This document shows, one piece after another, positions 1-12,766 of a DNA stretch of 64,000 bases (its first letter is position 1; the number at the start of each line of letters is the position of its first letter). Origin of the DNA: Magicicada septendecula (lineage: Eukaryota; Arthropoda; Insecta; Hemiptera; Cicadidae). The notes under the pieces were generated by a model. It ran no database searches and was not told the DNA's origin. It was given only the letters and a program-made list of their open reading frames with translations. The stretch is from positions 703,360,885 through 703,424,884 of the forward strand of contig CM068367.1 of NCBI GenBank assembly GCA_034769895.1, written 5' to 3'. The translations under genes and the position numbers were made by a program.

Positions 1-392
1 GAATTCAAATCACATTTTATTTGTACGGGCGCACGCAATTTCGTTCCAGAACTTTTATTCGTGACCGACCGGCACAAAGGTGTAATTTTAACTGGGACGA
101 ATTGAACTGCGTTGATTTCTGAAATGGGGGGGGGGTCATGTGGTCTCATTGCATTGTTTTATTCATGTTATGTAGCCAGATTTTAAGGCGTTGTTTAATT
201 CACCCCACATTCCAAAGTGACTTTTTGCTGGGTTTGGCCTCTGACGTCATATGTTGCTTTGTCTAACATGCATAGTTCAGAGTTCATGTGGTTAAAAATA
301 ACTGTTTCTAGCAGTTAAACTGTTGACCTTGAGTCAGTTCGTGTACACCGTTTATATTCCCAATGGTATTTTCAAATACAATTTATTTATGT

Positions 393-1366
393 TGTAACGG
401 GGGAAACCCATGGTTTATTTTTATTTCATAATAAGTTTAACAATTTGTAACCAATCCATGTTAGGCAACAGTCTTGATCACAAAAGGTTGACTTTTTTGA
501 ACTCCTTGTAGTCAGTGCGGTACCAAGCTGTACGAGTCACTCAAAAGCTATTAGCGTCTGGGAATGTTAAAGAGCGCGCGTGTGTGCCGCTTTTATGCGA
601 CATGTGCTCAGAGGACAAAAGGGCATGGGAAAGTATGTAATCTCCGACCCAAAATTCATAGCGGAGGTGAGGCGAATTATTCCCGCTCGTTACTTTTAAA
701 CCAATCACAGAACGTGTTGAGGCCGCGCGACCAATGCCTAACGCTTGGCAGGCATGCAACCAAGCGCGCACAAGGTTCGCACAGTTATTCACCACTCGTC
801 AAACAATATAGTCGGACGCATCAGCAGCAGTATCAGTGAAAAAGTGACGGGAGGTCGGTGCGTGTGAGTACGCCCGGCCTACCCCAAAATTATATTCGAA
901 CGAAAGAGTGCAAAGAAAGTAAAATGCATATTTTAAATACATAAACTTAAAACAGTGGTAGCCGTTGTGTGTTAGGGACAGTGTAAGTGAACGGGAAGAA
1001 GGCGGAACAATTTGAATAGCAAGGAGAAAGTTAAGTACAGTGAATATGTTCCAACAAGTTTTGAATATTTAAGTAATTAAGAATTCAGAAAAAGGGGGTG
1101 AAAGAGAAATGTAAAGAGCGTGAGAGTGTGTGTTTGAAGAAATTTGGGAAAAAAGTTAAAAGTAAAAGTACGGTACTGGTTGGTTATGTATAATATAAAA
1201 CTTTTATATGATAGAGGTAAGAATAAATAAGAGATAATGTAATAAATAAGAAACATATAATATTTCATAAAGAAAAGAGAAAGAAAGAAAGTATTTGAAA
1301 AGTGATTGAAATAAAAGAGTTGGTTTAAATAGCATAAAAATGTGTTAATCTAATTATTACGTTACA
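393..1366. mobile_element. Possible solo LTR-like block
   Basis: The block opens with TGTAACGG and closes with ACGTTACA, the same terminal style as LTR elements A, C and D in this window. Its middle is GC-richer than the surrounding DNA. No matching target-site duplication is visible and no coding part adjoins it, so the call is weak. It could be chance ends around other intronic DNA. Confidence 0.22.
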
Positions 1367-2572
1367 CCCGTAACCTTAGTTCTGCATCGAGAATTCGTCT
1401 AAACGAAATCTGTGAATCTTCTGATGTAAGGGCATTACATGATCAAAATTAAGTAAGTGCAAGTATTATGGTTTCGATGTATATCCTTAAAACATCGTGG
1501 CGACCTTTTTAGCGAGTTTGGAATCTTCTGGGGAGTTTTTATATAAAAGGTAAGTTTAACGGAATCAGGGTAAGTGGAATATGGGGCGTATAAAAAGGTA
1601 GAAAGTGTGTTTCTCTACAATGTTTATATTTCCCCAAAATATCCCTGGGTGGGCTTCACTGTACTGTTACAACAGGTATATAATATACTCATATGTTGTA
1701 AACAAGAAAGACATTTTTATGAACAATGTTCATATTTGTTTTCAATCTAAACTTATACTTTTGCATTTTATTATTAATTATGTTTATATATTAATTTCTT
1801 TAATTTTAAAGTACATACACTAAAGTTTTAGAAAGTTTACCCCTATTTGCTTTTATTTTAATTTAATAACACTCAGTTGCAGCTAAAAATATTGGCTTTT
1901 CATTCTCTTTTATTTTGCTCGTACAAATGGTTATTCATTCAGGACTTCAATTACTTATTTTATTAGCTTACACAGTTTCTTGTCATCAGCAGTGTGTATA
2001 GCAGTTTCACTATTTAGTTAAAAACGTATGTTATAGGAAATTCATAATATTAATTTATAATATATATTATTTATAACATATTATATTATAATAATATTAT
2101 TATTATTTATATTATATATATTCATTGTACATTATATAATATTCGAGTGTAATATATTAAAACATTGTTTTTATTTTATTTTTTTTATAATTTTTACTGA
2201 CCTAATGTGTGATCGCTAGATTGGCCAAACACCAAGTTTATTAATTCAGCTTATCTCTATAATTTGTATTCTTTTTTTATTCTTCAGCATATGTGTACTG
2301 TTTTGATAGCATTTACATTGTGTCTGTTAATATTATTATTATTAACTGTTATAAAGATGTCCACATATTTCTTTATTTACTTTCCTCCCATAACATGCAG
2401 TTTCCAGAATTTGTGTTGAATCCTGTATCTTTTTTCTTTGTTATGGCTGGTCATTATGGATAATTTTTGTAACTTTATAAGGAGAATGTTTGTTGACTGA
2501 AAAATATTGCTAGTTAAGAAAATCTATATGATTTTAATTAAGAAAGTTGTGTTAGTGGTTATAATCACAAAA

Positions 2573-2721
2573 AGAATTATCACTGTTGCACACCACTATA
2601 GAAAAATTATTCCGATTAGTGGTTTTAAGCTTCATAGCTCATCGTCAGATCGGAAAATCTGAACATTGAAACCGCTAATCAGAATAATTTTTCTATAGTG
2701 GTGTGCAACCGTGATAATTCT
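2573..2721. repeat. Fold-back repeat with hammerhead-like loop
   Basis: Two 53-base arms (2573-2625 and 2669-2721) are reverse complements with about three mismatches, separated by 43 bases. On the minus strand the loop and adjoining arm (about 2654-2621) read CTGACGA, a short stem, then AAAAC. This resembles the hammerhead ribozyme core CTGANGA-stem-GAAA that is common in Penelope-like elements and retrozymes. The second core box is imperfect, so activity is doubtful. Confidence 0.6.
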
Positions 2722-2816
2722 GAAAATCTATATGAATGTATAAATTTAGTAGTGAATTTATAAGGTGTATATTAATTAATTACAAATTTGTTGTAAATAA
2801 ATTATAACGTTTTCAG

Positions 2817-2938
2817 GCATTTTTGGACGCTATAGTAAACCTAGAGTTTGTAACAGTGGAATCTTTATGGCGGGAATTCTGGAGATCACAAGATAATAAC
2901 AATGGTGATGAATGTGAAGAAGAAAAGTATTTATCAAA
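2817..2938 (+). CDS. Rfx: RFX transcription factor, internal exon (first of three here)
   Basis: RFX proteins bind X-box promoters, mainly of ciliary genes, and dimerise through a conserved region C-terminal of the winged-helix DNA-binding domain. This exon encodes 40 codons plus two bases. It includes AIVNLEFVTVESLWREFW, which lines up with the AIVDVVLNLQF-LIEKLWQTFW segment of vertebrate RFX3 as I recall it. An acidic linker follows (DNNNGDECEEEKYLSK). The exon is preceded by a TTTTCAG acceptor and followed by a GTAAGT donor. Its last two bases join the first base of the next exon to give Lys. The DNA-binding domain must lie upstream of the window. RFX1, 2 and 3 cannot be told apart here; most insects have a single gene of this type. 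Confidence 0.85.
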
Positions 2939-5900
2939 GTAAGTGACCGTATTTTGTAGTGTCAAATTTTTTTAAATCAATTTTTCCAACTTGTAATTAA
3001 GTAAAGATAAATATGTAGATGAGTAGATAGATATGTTAAATGTCTCTGTGGATATGTATTGTAATGCAACAAACCAAGGGGCCCCACAAAATAGGAACTT
3101 TTAGTACATAAAAGCCAAAATAAATATAATTAAATTACAATCTAAAACCCCTGAAGTACAATACAGAAACCAAACTAAAAAACCATCGTACAATAGTTTT
3201 AAGTAAACATTGTTAATAATATTAAGTTGTAAAAGTGATGTGATGACGGAAGGGTAATTGTCAATAGTCAGACAAGAACAACTAGATGGTCTAGTTAAAT
3301 TCTTCTCATGACAACAAACATAGTGTAAAAATCAGTGAAAGTGACATGTGAAGATGCACTACAAAGTGTAGTGTATTCAAACGAATGTAATTGATAATAA
3401 GCAATTACATTAAAATGGAATAATAGTGAGATTAATTATAAAAGTGAAATGGTGAGTAAACAAACCAAAATATAATCAATCATAATCAGGTTAACAATAC
3501 CAGTGTAAGTGTGAACATGCATAAACATGGACAAAACACATGATAACACAAATATATTCAAACCCTACTATCACAAATTAAGTGGTAATGAAAGTATAAT
3601 AGAGAACAACTTTAACATTGATAATTAATTTTTCCCCATACCCCTGAACACATTAGAATATTACTATGAAAGTGAAGAACAATTGTCATTTCATGATAAT
3701 CACAAAAGTGAATAAAAACATTCATAAAGGAATGATAAATGAACCTAGTTAGAAATAACTAAACATTAGAAAGGTAGAAGGAGTTGAAAGGAGTTTGTTT
3801 TGTTATTATGTTAATTAATTATATAGAGTTACCAATGTTGTGGGTTAACTAATGCAAAGTTAGTTTAAAAGTTGAATTTTATGTTAGGTATTAAGTAGCA
3901 TGTAAGTCATGAAAACATGATTCCAAGTTAAAATGTTTATAATTTGTCTTAGGGTAATAAGAGGATAAGAAAAGATATAATTCAAATGTAATAAAACAGT
4001 TAAGCATTAGTAGTATGTAACAAGGGTCCTAACAAAAAAAGAGATTAATGAACTAAAATGTAACATAGTAATTAATATGAAACCATGACATAGGCCACTG
4101 CTAAATTCAACCAACTATTGTCAAAATTAATAATAGAAAAACCAAATAATGTAAATTGGTATCAAACAACAGATTTAACAAATAAGCTATCTTTCAGGAC
4201 TGTAAACATATTTTTTGGAATATCAGAAGGTGCTAAATAATGTTTCAGAAAATGTCAAACTGAACAAAAAGCATGACCTAGGCAGAAAAGATGAATATTA
4301 AAAATAGTAGTAAAGTCAATTGACAAAAGACAAATCAATGTTAATTAACAAAAACAAGTCATGATTATTAAGTGGATGTTCATTTTTAGGAATGATACAA
4401 TGTAATAAGAAACTTAAAGAAGTTTGACATGATTTTGTGAAAATCAGATACCTAAAGGGTCTATAAACCGAGTTTTTGTAAATGTAATAGCTTACCTATT
4501 AGGTAACATAAATATAGCAAAAGGGATATCAAATTGTTTGTAATTAAGTAAGGAATACAACTATGTAAATTAAATTAAGCGAAATTAGTTAATAATTAGG
4601 GCGTAACTTATACTGGAAGGTAAAAAATCAGTTATTTGAAATAATACAAAATCCCATAATCCCAAGTTTAGCAGAATCAACCAATCAGAAATTAGAAAAA
4701 TGGGTAAAAAATTCGTTGAAGGGAGAATTACTCAATTGTTACATCTGAAAGTGAAAACATTAACTCCGTATAACCGAGAGAAAAAGTGTATTTGGAATCA
4801 ATTCTGAGTTGACCAAAAAGTAAACCAAATATTTTTTAACAAGAAAAATTTTAAAACCAAGAGGAAATAAATACAAGTTAACGGAAAATATCATATCAAG
4901 AACAGAAAATACACGTAAGAGGGACGCCATACACTAATAAACGCAAGTATAGCGAAAAATCTCTATTTGAAGTTGATGAATTTTAACCAAACTACACACA
5001 TAATTTACGAATTCACAAACACAAAGGAAACTGCACGAACACTTGAACAAAACAACACGGTGAAGGAAAACACAGAATCCGGCATAATTTCAGTGAACAC
5101 TATAAATAAACTTAAATATTTTAAAAGAAAACTGGACGATTAATTTCATATATTTGAGGTGGTGAATAAGCGGCCATTTTTGTTTGTTGTCACTAGCTCA
5201 ATCTGAAAGCGACGCCATTTTGATGAAGCATTCGGCCTTTGAATAAAATAATTACAGTTTATATTCAAACAGTTTGACATTATTTGTAATAGTAAGTAAG
5301 ATTTTTAATGTTTGTGAGGTATTGTACATTTCTGACTTTTTAATAGCAGTATAAAATGACCCTTGAAAAATTAACATAAATTATCAAACCGAAATCTGTA
5401 ACTGACGAACTGAGAAAAAGAGTCGAATGCGGCAACTGAATCAGTCGACCTGTGGGTCGTAATACGATTTTTAAAGAATAATAAAAAATAATTAATTGAA
5501 TTAAACCAGAGCTTTATTTATAAAAAATTACTTAGTTAAGGAATTTCAGGTGGAGAAAGGGGAGTTAATTGCTGAATATTGTCAGAAGAAACCAAAAGAG
5601 GTGATAGCCTATATGAGCCGAGTCGACAACCACTTCGAACTGGATCTTCACAAAACATTATATTGAATTAATTTGTACCAAACCGACAAAGGCTGAATAA
5701 GAACAAATAATGATAAATACTAAGTAATTAATAATAATTAACCACAAATATAAAGAATTAAATAACGAATTAATACACTTTAATAAAACTGAATAATATT
5801 AAAAATAAAAAAAAAGAATTTAATTGAGAAAAAAAAATTTTTTTATTACATAAAATTAAAATAATAAATAGTAACATAAACGGTACAAGATCAATTGTAT

Positions 5901-5950
5901 TTTAGTAAATTATATTACAGTATTTATTAATAGATTGTATATGCTTTTAG
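2939..5950. other. Rfx intron, AT-rich, unclassified repeats
   Basis: This 3.0 kb intron runs from GTAAGT to a TTTTAG acceptor. From about 3060, which starts TGTAATGC, to 5700 the composition is like that of the long LTRs elsewhere in the window. A short gag-like reading (EVIAYMSRVDNHFEL) lies near 5590-5640 on the + strand. No paired repeat or target duplication was found, so no element is named. Confidence 0.4.
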
Positions 5951-6072
5951 GACTAAATTGTACCTGTTGAGTAAGTGTCTACCTGTACAACAGTTTGTGC
6001 GTCGAGTGGACTACCTTTTCTACCAAAATCTAGTCGATGTTTTAATTCCTGATGTCCTTAGGCCCATTCCAA
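5951..6072 (+). CDS. Rfx: RFX transcription factor, internal exon (second of three here)
   Basis: The exon supplies one base, 40 codons and one further base, keeping frame with both neighbours. It ends in YQNLVDVLIPDVLRPIP, nearly the same as the YQALVEILIPDVLRPIP of vertebrate RFX3. The start, TKLYLLSKCLPVQQFV, aligns at the same length with the AKLITLCKHESILKWM segment. The acceptor is CTTTTAG and the donor GTAAAG. The final A pairs with GT of the exon at 46333 to make Ser, giving RPIPSSLTQAIRNF across a 40 kb intron. The segment belongs to the extended dimerisation region. Divergence at its start and perfect conservation of IPDVLRPIP are what a real orthologous exon would show. Confidence 0.9.
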
Positions 6073-6239
6073 GTAAAGTATTTTTATCTAATTTTTATAA
6101 TTAGATGTATGCTGTACAAATATTACTCTGTTTATATTCAGCTTTAGTACCCAGTGGGGTTCATAATAAATATTTTAATTTTGTTTGTTAAATAAATAAG
6201 GATCTCTACAAGGATAAACAAACAAGAATTTTTACAGGT

Positions 6240-7300
6240 GTCTCTACCTCCCTCCCTCAGTCATTTTCTACATTCGTCTCTATTCTCTCCACCATCCATC
6301 TTCCAATTGTCTTCTGTTCATAACCTCTTGTATTTTGTTTTTTACTGAATCTAGTAGACCTTTGTTTCCTATGCCCATTGTTCCAGTTTCTTACTTTTGC
6401 TGTTTTTGTTATGTCTGGGTCTGCTTTTCTTATTAATAAGTACCTTGACATACATATTTCTATATAATCTGGTATGTCATTCGATTTGCCTTTTGCTTTC
6501 TTATTGACATTCTCTCCCCAGAAAGTATATTTTTTCATCTTCCTTAATTTTGTTAATATTCTTTTTGGTTAAAACCCATATTGCTGCTTCATGTGTCGTA
6601 ATTGTATGTATCATGTAGTATTTTTCAGTGCTATAAATTCTCATCTTCATGGATTTTATGATGTTTCTATCACAGAGAACACCTAGTAGTTCTATTTAAC
6701 TTTTAATAGTGTTCCAAGTTTGCCCAAGTATGTGTTTTATGTCTTCTTCCACCATTTTTAATTGTCTTTTTTAAAATTATAAGCTTTAAGTGTTTTAATT
6801 TATCTATTTTCTTGATTTCCGTTTTCAGCTTATGTATTCTGTGCTTATTGTATGTACAAATTATCAAACTTTTTAGAGCATGTTTCAAGGTTGTTTCTTG
6901 TGTTATCTTCTAGTTTCCTTAAAATTTGACTCAGTTACTCAAATCTTCTTCATTTTGTGGCATTATTTGCATAATTTGCAAGACAGAGTCTGTAAAGATG
7001 GTTGTTTCTAATTAGAACTTTCATTATCTCCCTTTGTTTCCACTGTTTTGAAGACTGTTCTAGGAAAATTTTAAAGAAAGTTGGTGATGTGGAGTAGCCA
7101 TGAAGGAGGCCTGTTTTGTTTTTTAAAGCTGTGCCAATTTATTTCTGAACTTTACCCTTATGTTATTATTCTTATCCAGTATTCTCATGACTAAAATTTA
7201 AGTTGTTGGCTATGTTTTTGTCCTTGTGGCTTTAATGATTTCATGTTAGGCACCTAACATAAAGGTTTTAAGATAAAAGCCTTCATGGACTGTTCTGTTT
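6240..7300 (-). pseudogene. Decayed LINE reverse transcriptase, 3' half
   Basis: Read on the minus strand from about 7130, the pieces include SPTFFKIFLEQSSKQW, matching the SPTLFKIYIEQALKNW block of a common arthropod non-LTR RT. LYRLCLANYANNATK follows, where the catalytic box would be LLFADDQVV; the two catalytic Asp are Asn here. Then comes a RKLEDNTRNN segment like the RKLEEEY block. Nearer the 3' end, VLTKKNINKIKEDE and FWGENVNKKAKGKS match the WTLTKKN-KI-E-FW tail of these proteins. Many stops and frame changes show a dead copy. No 5' half, endonuclease or target duplication was found. It lies antisense within the giant Rfx intron. Confidence 0.6.
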
Positions 7301-9923
7301 TTTTTTTTTTTTTAAATAAATTCTTCACATTTTGAAAACTATTTTGTCCCTACTATTTTACTAAAGAGCCTTCCTGCAGTGATATTACACCCCTTTGATG
7401 CCTTTCTTGTTGTAATGGTATGAAGTAAGAGCCCCTGAAATAACCCCAGAAACATAAAAACCACAGACCCCACCATATTTTGACACTGTCCATATAAAAA
7501 ACAACAACCGAAACATTAAATATTCACATACAAGCCCTTACAGAAGAGTACTGGATCCAATTACTTTTAAGCGAGTCTGATGATCACAGGTTAGGTTGAG
7601 GTGAGGCGACATATTAACAAAAGAATTGTATTCAAAACATTCAATCTAAACATTAAATTAATTCAAGATATATGTTCTTGTGTTATTGTTGTCACTTTAC
7701 TTTGTTAAAAAAAAAAGTATGTCAAAATACTGTATATTATGAATCTTTCATTGACAATCTTTAGTTATAGACTGCTACAGCCATTGCACAATCATATGTA
7801 TTGAATTAATTTGGTTTTTCTTTTATTCTTATTAACATACAATTTATTATCTTGTTTCGAACTTATTATGTCAAGTCAAATAAAAACCAACACTTTTGCT
7901 TTGTTTATGTGTTCAAATTCATATAAAAATTTTTCCCTCAAATGCTCACACATGCAACCATACACATTTACTTTTTTATTAGTTTTTTATTTCATTCGCT
8001 TATTATCTTTATTATGTGCATAATCATTGTCAAAATTGTTCACTCGCCTACCTTTAGCGATGTTGATACTTATGAATTTTTGGTGTTAAATGCTCCTGAT
8101 TTGATGAGTGCCCACTTTTGTTGATACTCTCCTAAAGGTTGTTCCTCCTGTCTGCAAAGAAAACAATGGTATTCTCAAGCGATAGTGTCATCGACCACGA
8201 CATACAGAATATAGACACCAACTTAGCACAAGGTTGCACCACATAATATTTGAAATTGTTTATAACTTTGAATCGTTTATAAATTCTCAGATACAAATTG
8301 CTTAAATCATATTTAATTGTTTTTGGCCCTTTAATTAAAAATATTCACCCAATTGAAAATGTTCAAAGCCGAAACATACTGCCATATCCTTGGCCTTGTC
8401 CAATGTTAAATAGGACACAATGGAGTGTTTTATTTTCTAAATTATTTTGCCAACGTCCAATTATTTATTCCTGATCATAACTGTCATATCCACTCCATTA
8501 TCATTAAGATACTTTCACCACATTTTAGTTTTTAAACATCCGTTTTTTTGACTCATTTTTTAACTAGTGGCCCATTTTCATTACCGAATTTACACTGTTT
8601 CTACAAGATAAAACTTGTTTTAGAACTCACTTACGCACTCGTTTTGAACTTTAATGTGTTAATCGGAGATTTCTTTTGCTATGCACCTGATAAGTTGTGT
8701 TGCTTTCATGACTGACAGTGAACGAGTGACTAATCTGGACTATTTGCTGAACTACTTTCAATATACATATCCCTGCGTATAGCATTAGCTATGGCTTTCG
8801 GTATCAACTGCGCTCACATAACATTCTACTTTCATCATCTTCAGTTACGTTGCTGATATAAATACTATTTATTCTTTGCTGACTTCTTTATTACACATAC
8901 AAATACAATTAAAAAGTATTCTCTGCAACACTTTAGAAATTATGTGTCCACTCCTAATCACGTACTGTCTGTTGATATCCAAACAGCACTATAGATTTTT
9001 TTACACTGACACACTTTACAAATGGTTTCTACCTTTACATTCTTTTCTAAATCTTGGATGTTTCAAGTTCTGTACATAACTTATTGTGTCTTATTCTAGC
9101 AAAATTTCTTTTTGTAACTGAGATTTATGTCTGGATTTTGAAAACTCCAAGCAGAACGTCCCCATCTTGTATCTGTAGTGGTTCCTTCATGGGTAAATGT
9201 GGATTTGGATTACCATCAGAGAGTTACTTATTTTGTTTTGATTTTCTGTCAGTTTTAAATATTATGTATGTGTCTCTTACATGTGTTAAGGCACTAAATC
9301 CTTCTGCAGTACCCCCCCCCCCCAGAAAAATCCCATCTGTTAGCTATCCAATATGAGTTAGATGTTGTTGATTTGGGATAGTTGTTTCTGGTGTGTCTGC
9401 TATATCTGTTTGCACAATTCTGGTGAGCCAGTGGCTTTATGCAGAGGGTTGTGTGAACTAGCATTGCATAAAAAGTAATATTTCAGCCTTACTACTTATT
9501 AAATTCATATAAAAAGAAAAGTGCATGTATGTATTTTGTAAATATGAAATATTAATATAACAAATAGACAAATGTACAAAATCTTACCAGCTGAGTTCAT
9601 CAGACTGACAGGCATGAGTAGCATTTTTATAAAACTGATAACTTTGTATGCGTATCAAGAAATATGCTTGCGTAATTTTGGGAACTCGTTACATATTGTC
9701 TAGGTTTAATCTATAACTGTTGTATTATGATTGGACTGCAGGCTTTTTGCCATTTTCTAAAGTGGTGGTTTGAATGAAGAAGTAAAAAATAGGTTTTTCA
9801 AGTTCAAATATTTTAATAATTTTTCTTATAAAACAAAAGAATTTATTATAACAGAAATCTTAAAAAAATAATTTCTATGGTTAAATGCTGATTATTGTAG
9901 TTAAATTATTCTAACAAATTGTA
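7301..9923. other. Intronic stretch without recognised content
   Basis: AT-rich intron. Hydrophobic short frames at 7811-8124 and 8876-9356 look like chance readings of T-rich DNA. A C-run lies near 9311. Nothing can be assigned. Confidence 0.5.
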
Positions 9924-9931
9924 GTGACAAC

Positions 9932-12599
9932 CAGTGGCGAATCTAATGTGTAAGTACTGGGTAGGCTGATAAAATATAAATATGCTTCCTTACCTTATAT
10001 TTTTTTATAGCCTATAATAGGTCCACACGTCGATTCTTCTTTATTGTGAAAATATCCATTACACGTTCCTTGAAACTCTGACCCATAGAAAATTCTTTAA
10101 CTAAACTTTTTTCAATGGTGATTGTACTGAGAGAACTTAATCGTTCATTTGTCATTGAATTTCGTAGGCAATTTTTTATCCTTTTTAATGTGCTCATAAC
10201 TCTTTCAGAGGAAGCTGTAGTAACAGGAAATGTCAAGACCAACTTGATAAGTCGTGTCACTTTTTTATAGATGGTTTGAAGACCATTGCTAGTTATGAAT
10301 TTCAGAAGGTCTAGTCTACAGGGGGTAAATGTTTTTCTTCATCTACATAAATATTCTTTAATTCATTTTCCAATCGTTCTTTGTTGAAAAATGGATACGT
10401 AGACAGAAGGTTGTTTAATTTCATTGCAGGAAAATCTAGTTTATATTCCCCACAGCTATTTTGATCCAGAAATTCGACAAATCTGATCTTTTCAATATCT
10501 CCAAAACGCGTTTCCATTTGTACAGTCAGTGTGTCCAAAATTTCGTAGGTTAAAAGTTTGAAGGACCCGAATTCTTGTTCACTTATACTTAAATCATTGC
10601 AAATCTTTTTAGAGTTTTCAACACATGATTTCACAGTATTTTCTGATCTCATATTCTTTATTACTCCGATGGTCTTCTGGATTCCATTATTACACATATT
10701 TATGTCTGATGTTACTTTGTTTTGAAGGTGTGCAAAAAGGTGGTCTATATATACAAAAATTTGTTTGTAAAAGCAAAGCAGGTAAGTGAATTGTGTTTTA
10801 TTCAAGATATTAAGCAGGCCAGAAGCACAGTTGAATGACTCTGCATCCCATTTTTCAATGTTATCTGTAATTGTGTGGAAAACATCTTTCAGCTTATTGT
10901 ATTTTGCATAAATTGTATGCACTGCTCGAGAATTGAAATTCCAGCAGGTGGTACATGTTTGTGGTAATCTAAATCCTTTATTTTCTAACAGCTGTGTTCT
11001 TTTTGAGGATTTACTGAAAAATGTATGGAAAGCTGCAAGATTATAAACGAAAAGTCTAACTTCTTTGATTGATTTTGAACAATATTATAGTAACACGAGA
11101 TTAAATTTATGAGCGTAATAATGTAAAAATGTAGCTCGTGGACAGACCTGTTTCACAAACTGTTGGACGCCTCCTCGATCTCCTGCGATTACAGAGGCCC
11201 CATCATAGGTTTGACTAACTATTTTGTCAGTAATTTCCCGAGAATTAAGTTCATGGATAATAACTTCTGATAACCCTACTACAGCTGTTTTGTCTTTTGA
11301 AACATCATAGAAACCAATACTTCTTTCTTTAGGCCCATCTTGCGTACAGAATCTAAGAATGATGCTCATTTGAATTTTACAAGAAACGTCAAGGGTTTCG
11401 TCTGATTGCACACTAACAAACTCGCAGGAATGTAATTCTTCTTTAATGCGTGCATTAATTATGTCAGTTACTGATTCAATCAGCTCATTTTGAATTGTAC
11501 TTGATGTACCTTTAAAACTGGAAGTGCGCTGCAAATGATCACGTAAAAACTGTTCTTGTCTGGAGCCAAGTTCCAATAATTCAAGATAATTACCTTTGCT
11601 GTCGGAACTTTCATCTTCAAAATGCCCTCTAAAAGCAAGCTCTTGTTTACCTAAGAATCACACAACATCGATAAGTCTCTCAATTACAAATCTATTTTGC
11701 TTCACAATTTCATTGTTTCATGGCTTGAAAGCTTAGCGCCTTCAGAAATGGAATGTTCAATTCTTCCACGACCTAACAATAAAAATGTCTCTTCATTCTG
11801 AAGATGCCTTCTTGAACATTGATGTTTTTTCGGCATTTCTGTGAAAATGTTGTGTTACACAGACACCATAAGAAGCTGATGACCGTTCTTTTTCGCCCCC
11901 ACTCAGAATACAGGTATAACAGTATAATTTATTTTTCTCAGAGCACCCTGTTAGCCAAGGATATTTCTTGTACCAAGAGAATTGAAACTTTCTATTTTGT
12001 CTGCTATCCGCTATTTTAATATCTAAATGTGGTGTCAATCTCCTATCTTTGTAGGCACACTTTGTTTCATAACTCCAACTTGAAAACGGTTTCACGTTTA
12101 ATTCACTAAATAATGACGTTAATCTTCTCTCAGTATCACCCATTGTACGCAAAAATATCTAACACTAACACACAAGTAAAAACATAAAACGAACACTAAC
12201 GAATGTAAATTAATTAAATTAAACGTGAATGAATTGGTAGAGTGAATAATTAATTGCACTAAGTACGGAAGATATACCCGTTCACGCTCACTGCCCGAGA
12301 TGGAGACTAGCCTCTTGGCCCGCAACGCAACAGCTGTCTCCCCCTCCCGCACACACACACATAACGCCCGTCGCACATCATAAATGGTGGTGGGAGAGAG
12401 GCTTTGCCAGAAAGCCTCACATAGCCTGGCGGCAGTTCTATTCGTACCGCGCTCTTAGAGTACGTTTTGTAAACCAATTGTTATCAACTTATAAAATACG
12501 ATAATCCTGAAACGTTAACTTTTCATGTATGGTATTCGTTTTTTCGTTTATTTTTTGGGTAGGCTAAGCCTCAAAAGCCTCTCAATAGCTTTGCCACTG
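9932..12599 (-). mobile_element. hAT transposon (DUF4371/TTF type), full length but decayed
   Basis: The element is 2668 bases long. Its ends are inverted: CAGTGGCGAATCTA on the left, and TAGCTTTGCCACTG on the right (reverse complement CAGTGGCAAAGCTA). It is flanked by a perfect 8-base target duplication, GTGACAAC, at 9924-9931 and 12600-12607, the hallmark size for hAT. A transposase in several frames fills it on the minus strand. Ends and length suggest a once autonomous copy that inserted whole and then decayed. Confidence 0.92.
10012..12152 (-). pseudogene. hAT transposase remnant (TTF finger, DUF4371, dimerisation domain)
   Basis: From N to C terminus on the minus strand there are three parts. 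First (12152-11793) comes a TTF-type zinc-finger region with FSWYKKYPWL and KLYCYTCIL. Next (11576-11085) is a DUF4371-like core with FVSVQSDETLDVS, SQTYDGASVIAG and HYYAHKFNLVLL, the usual RNase H-fold blocks. Last (10922-10012) are a linker and the C-terminal hAT dimerisation block TTASSERVMSTLKRIK and LRNSMTNERLSSLS. The domain order is complete and matches ZMYM-like hAT transposases of arthropods. The frame changes several times and the region around 11600-11790 is degraded, so no active protein is made. Start chosen at MGDTERRL near 12140; an earlier ATG lies a few codons upstream. Confidence 0.88.
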
Positions 12600-12766
12600 G
12601 TGACAACTGAAAAATCGTATATTTTGTTCTGTTCCTATATTCAGGTACTTTGGTTTTGGATAACAGATACTACAGCAAAGTTAAAAATGGATTAAGTAAA
12701 TGTTCACTCCAATTTGATATTTGATTCAGATGGATTCTAAATCAGAGTGGAAGAGAAGCAAATACC

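Larger units (their letters stand above)
1..2816. other. Intronic or upstream flank of Rfx
   Basis: No convincing exon was found before the first Rfx exon at 2817. The stretch holds an LTR-like block (393-1366), a very AT-rich tract around 2040-2170 and a hairpin repeat (2573-2721). Reading frames near 541-839 and 1077-1268 have no recognisable protein content. Confidence 0.6.

Noticed and set aside
541-839. Overlapping frames of 84 and 91 codons on opposite strands
   Set aside because: No known domain, no splice or start context; they lie in GC-richer LTR-like DNA where chance frames are common.
7585-7605. GGTTAGGTTGAGGTGAGG considered as telomere-like insect repeat
   Set aside because: Only one or two degenerate units; no array.
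7811-8124. Hydrophobic short ORFs resembling membrane proteins
   Set aside because: T-rich intronic DNA read as Phe/Leu/Ile; no promoter, no homology, overlapping frames.
8876-9356. Frames of 67 and 100 codons, the latter with a Pro run
   Set aside because: The Pro run is a C-tract; no domain recognised on either strand.
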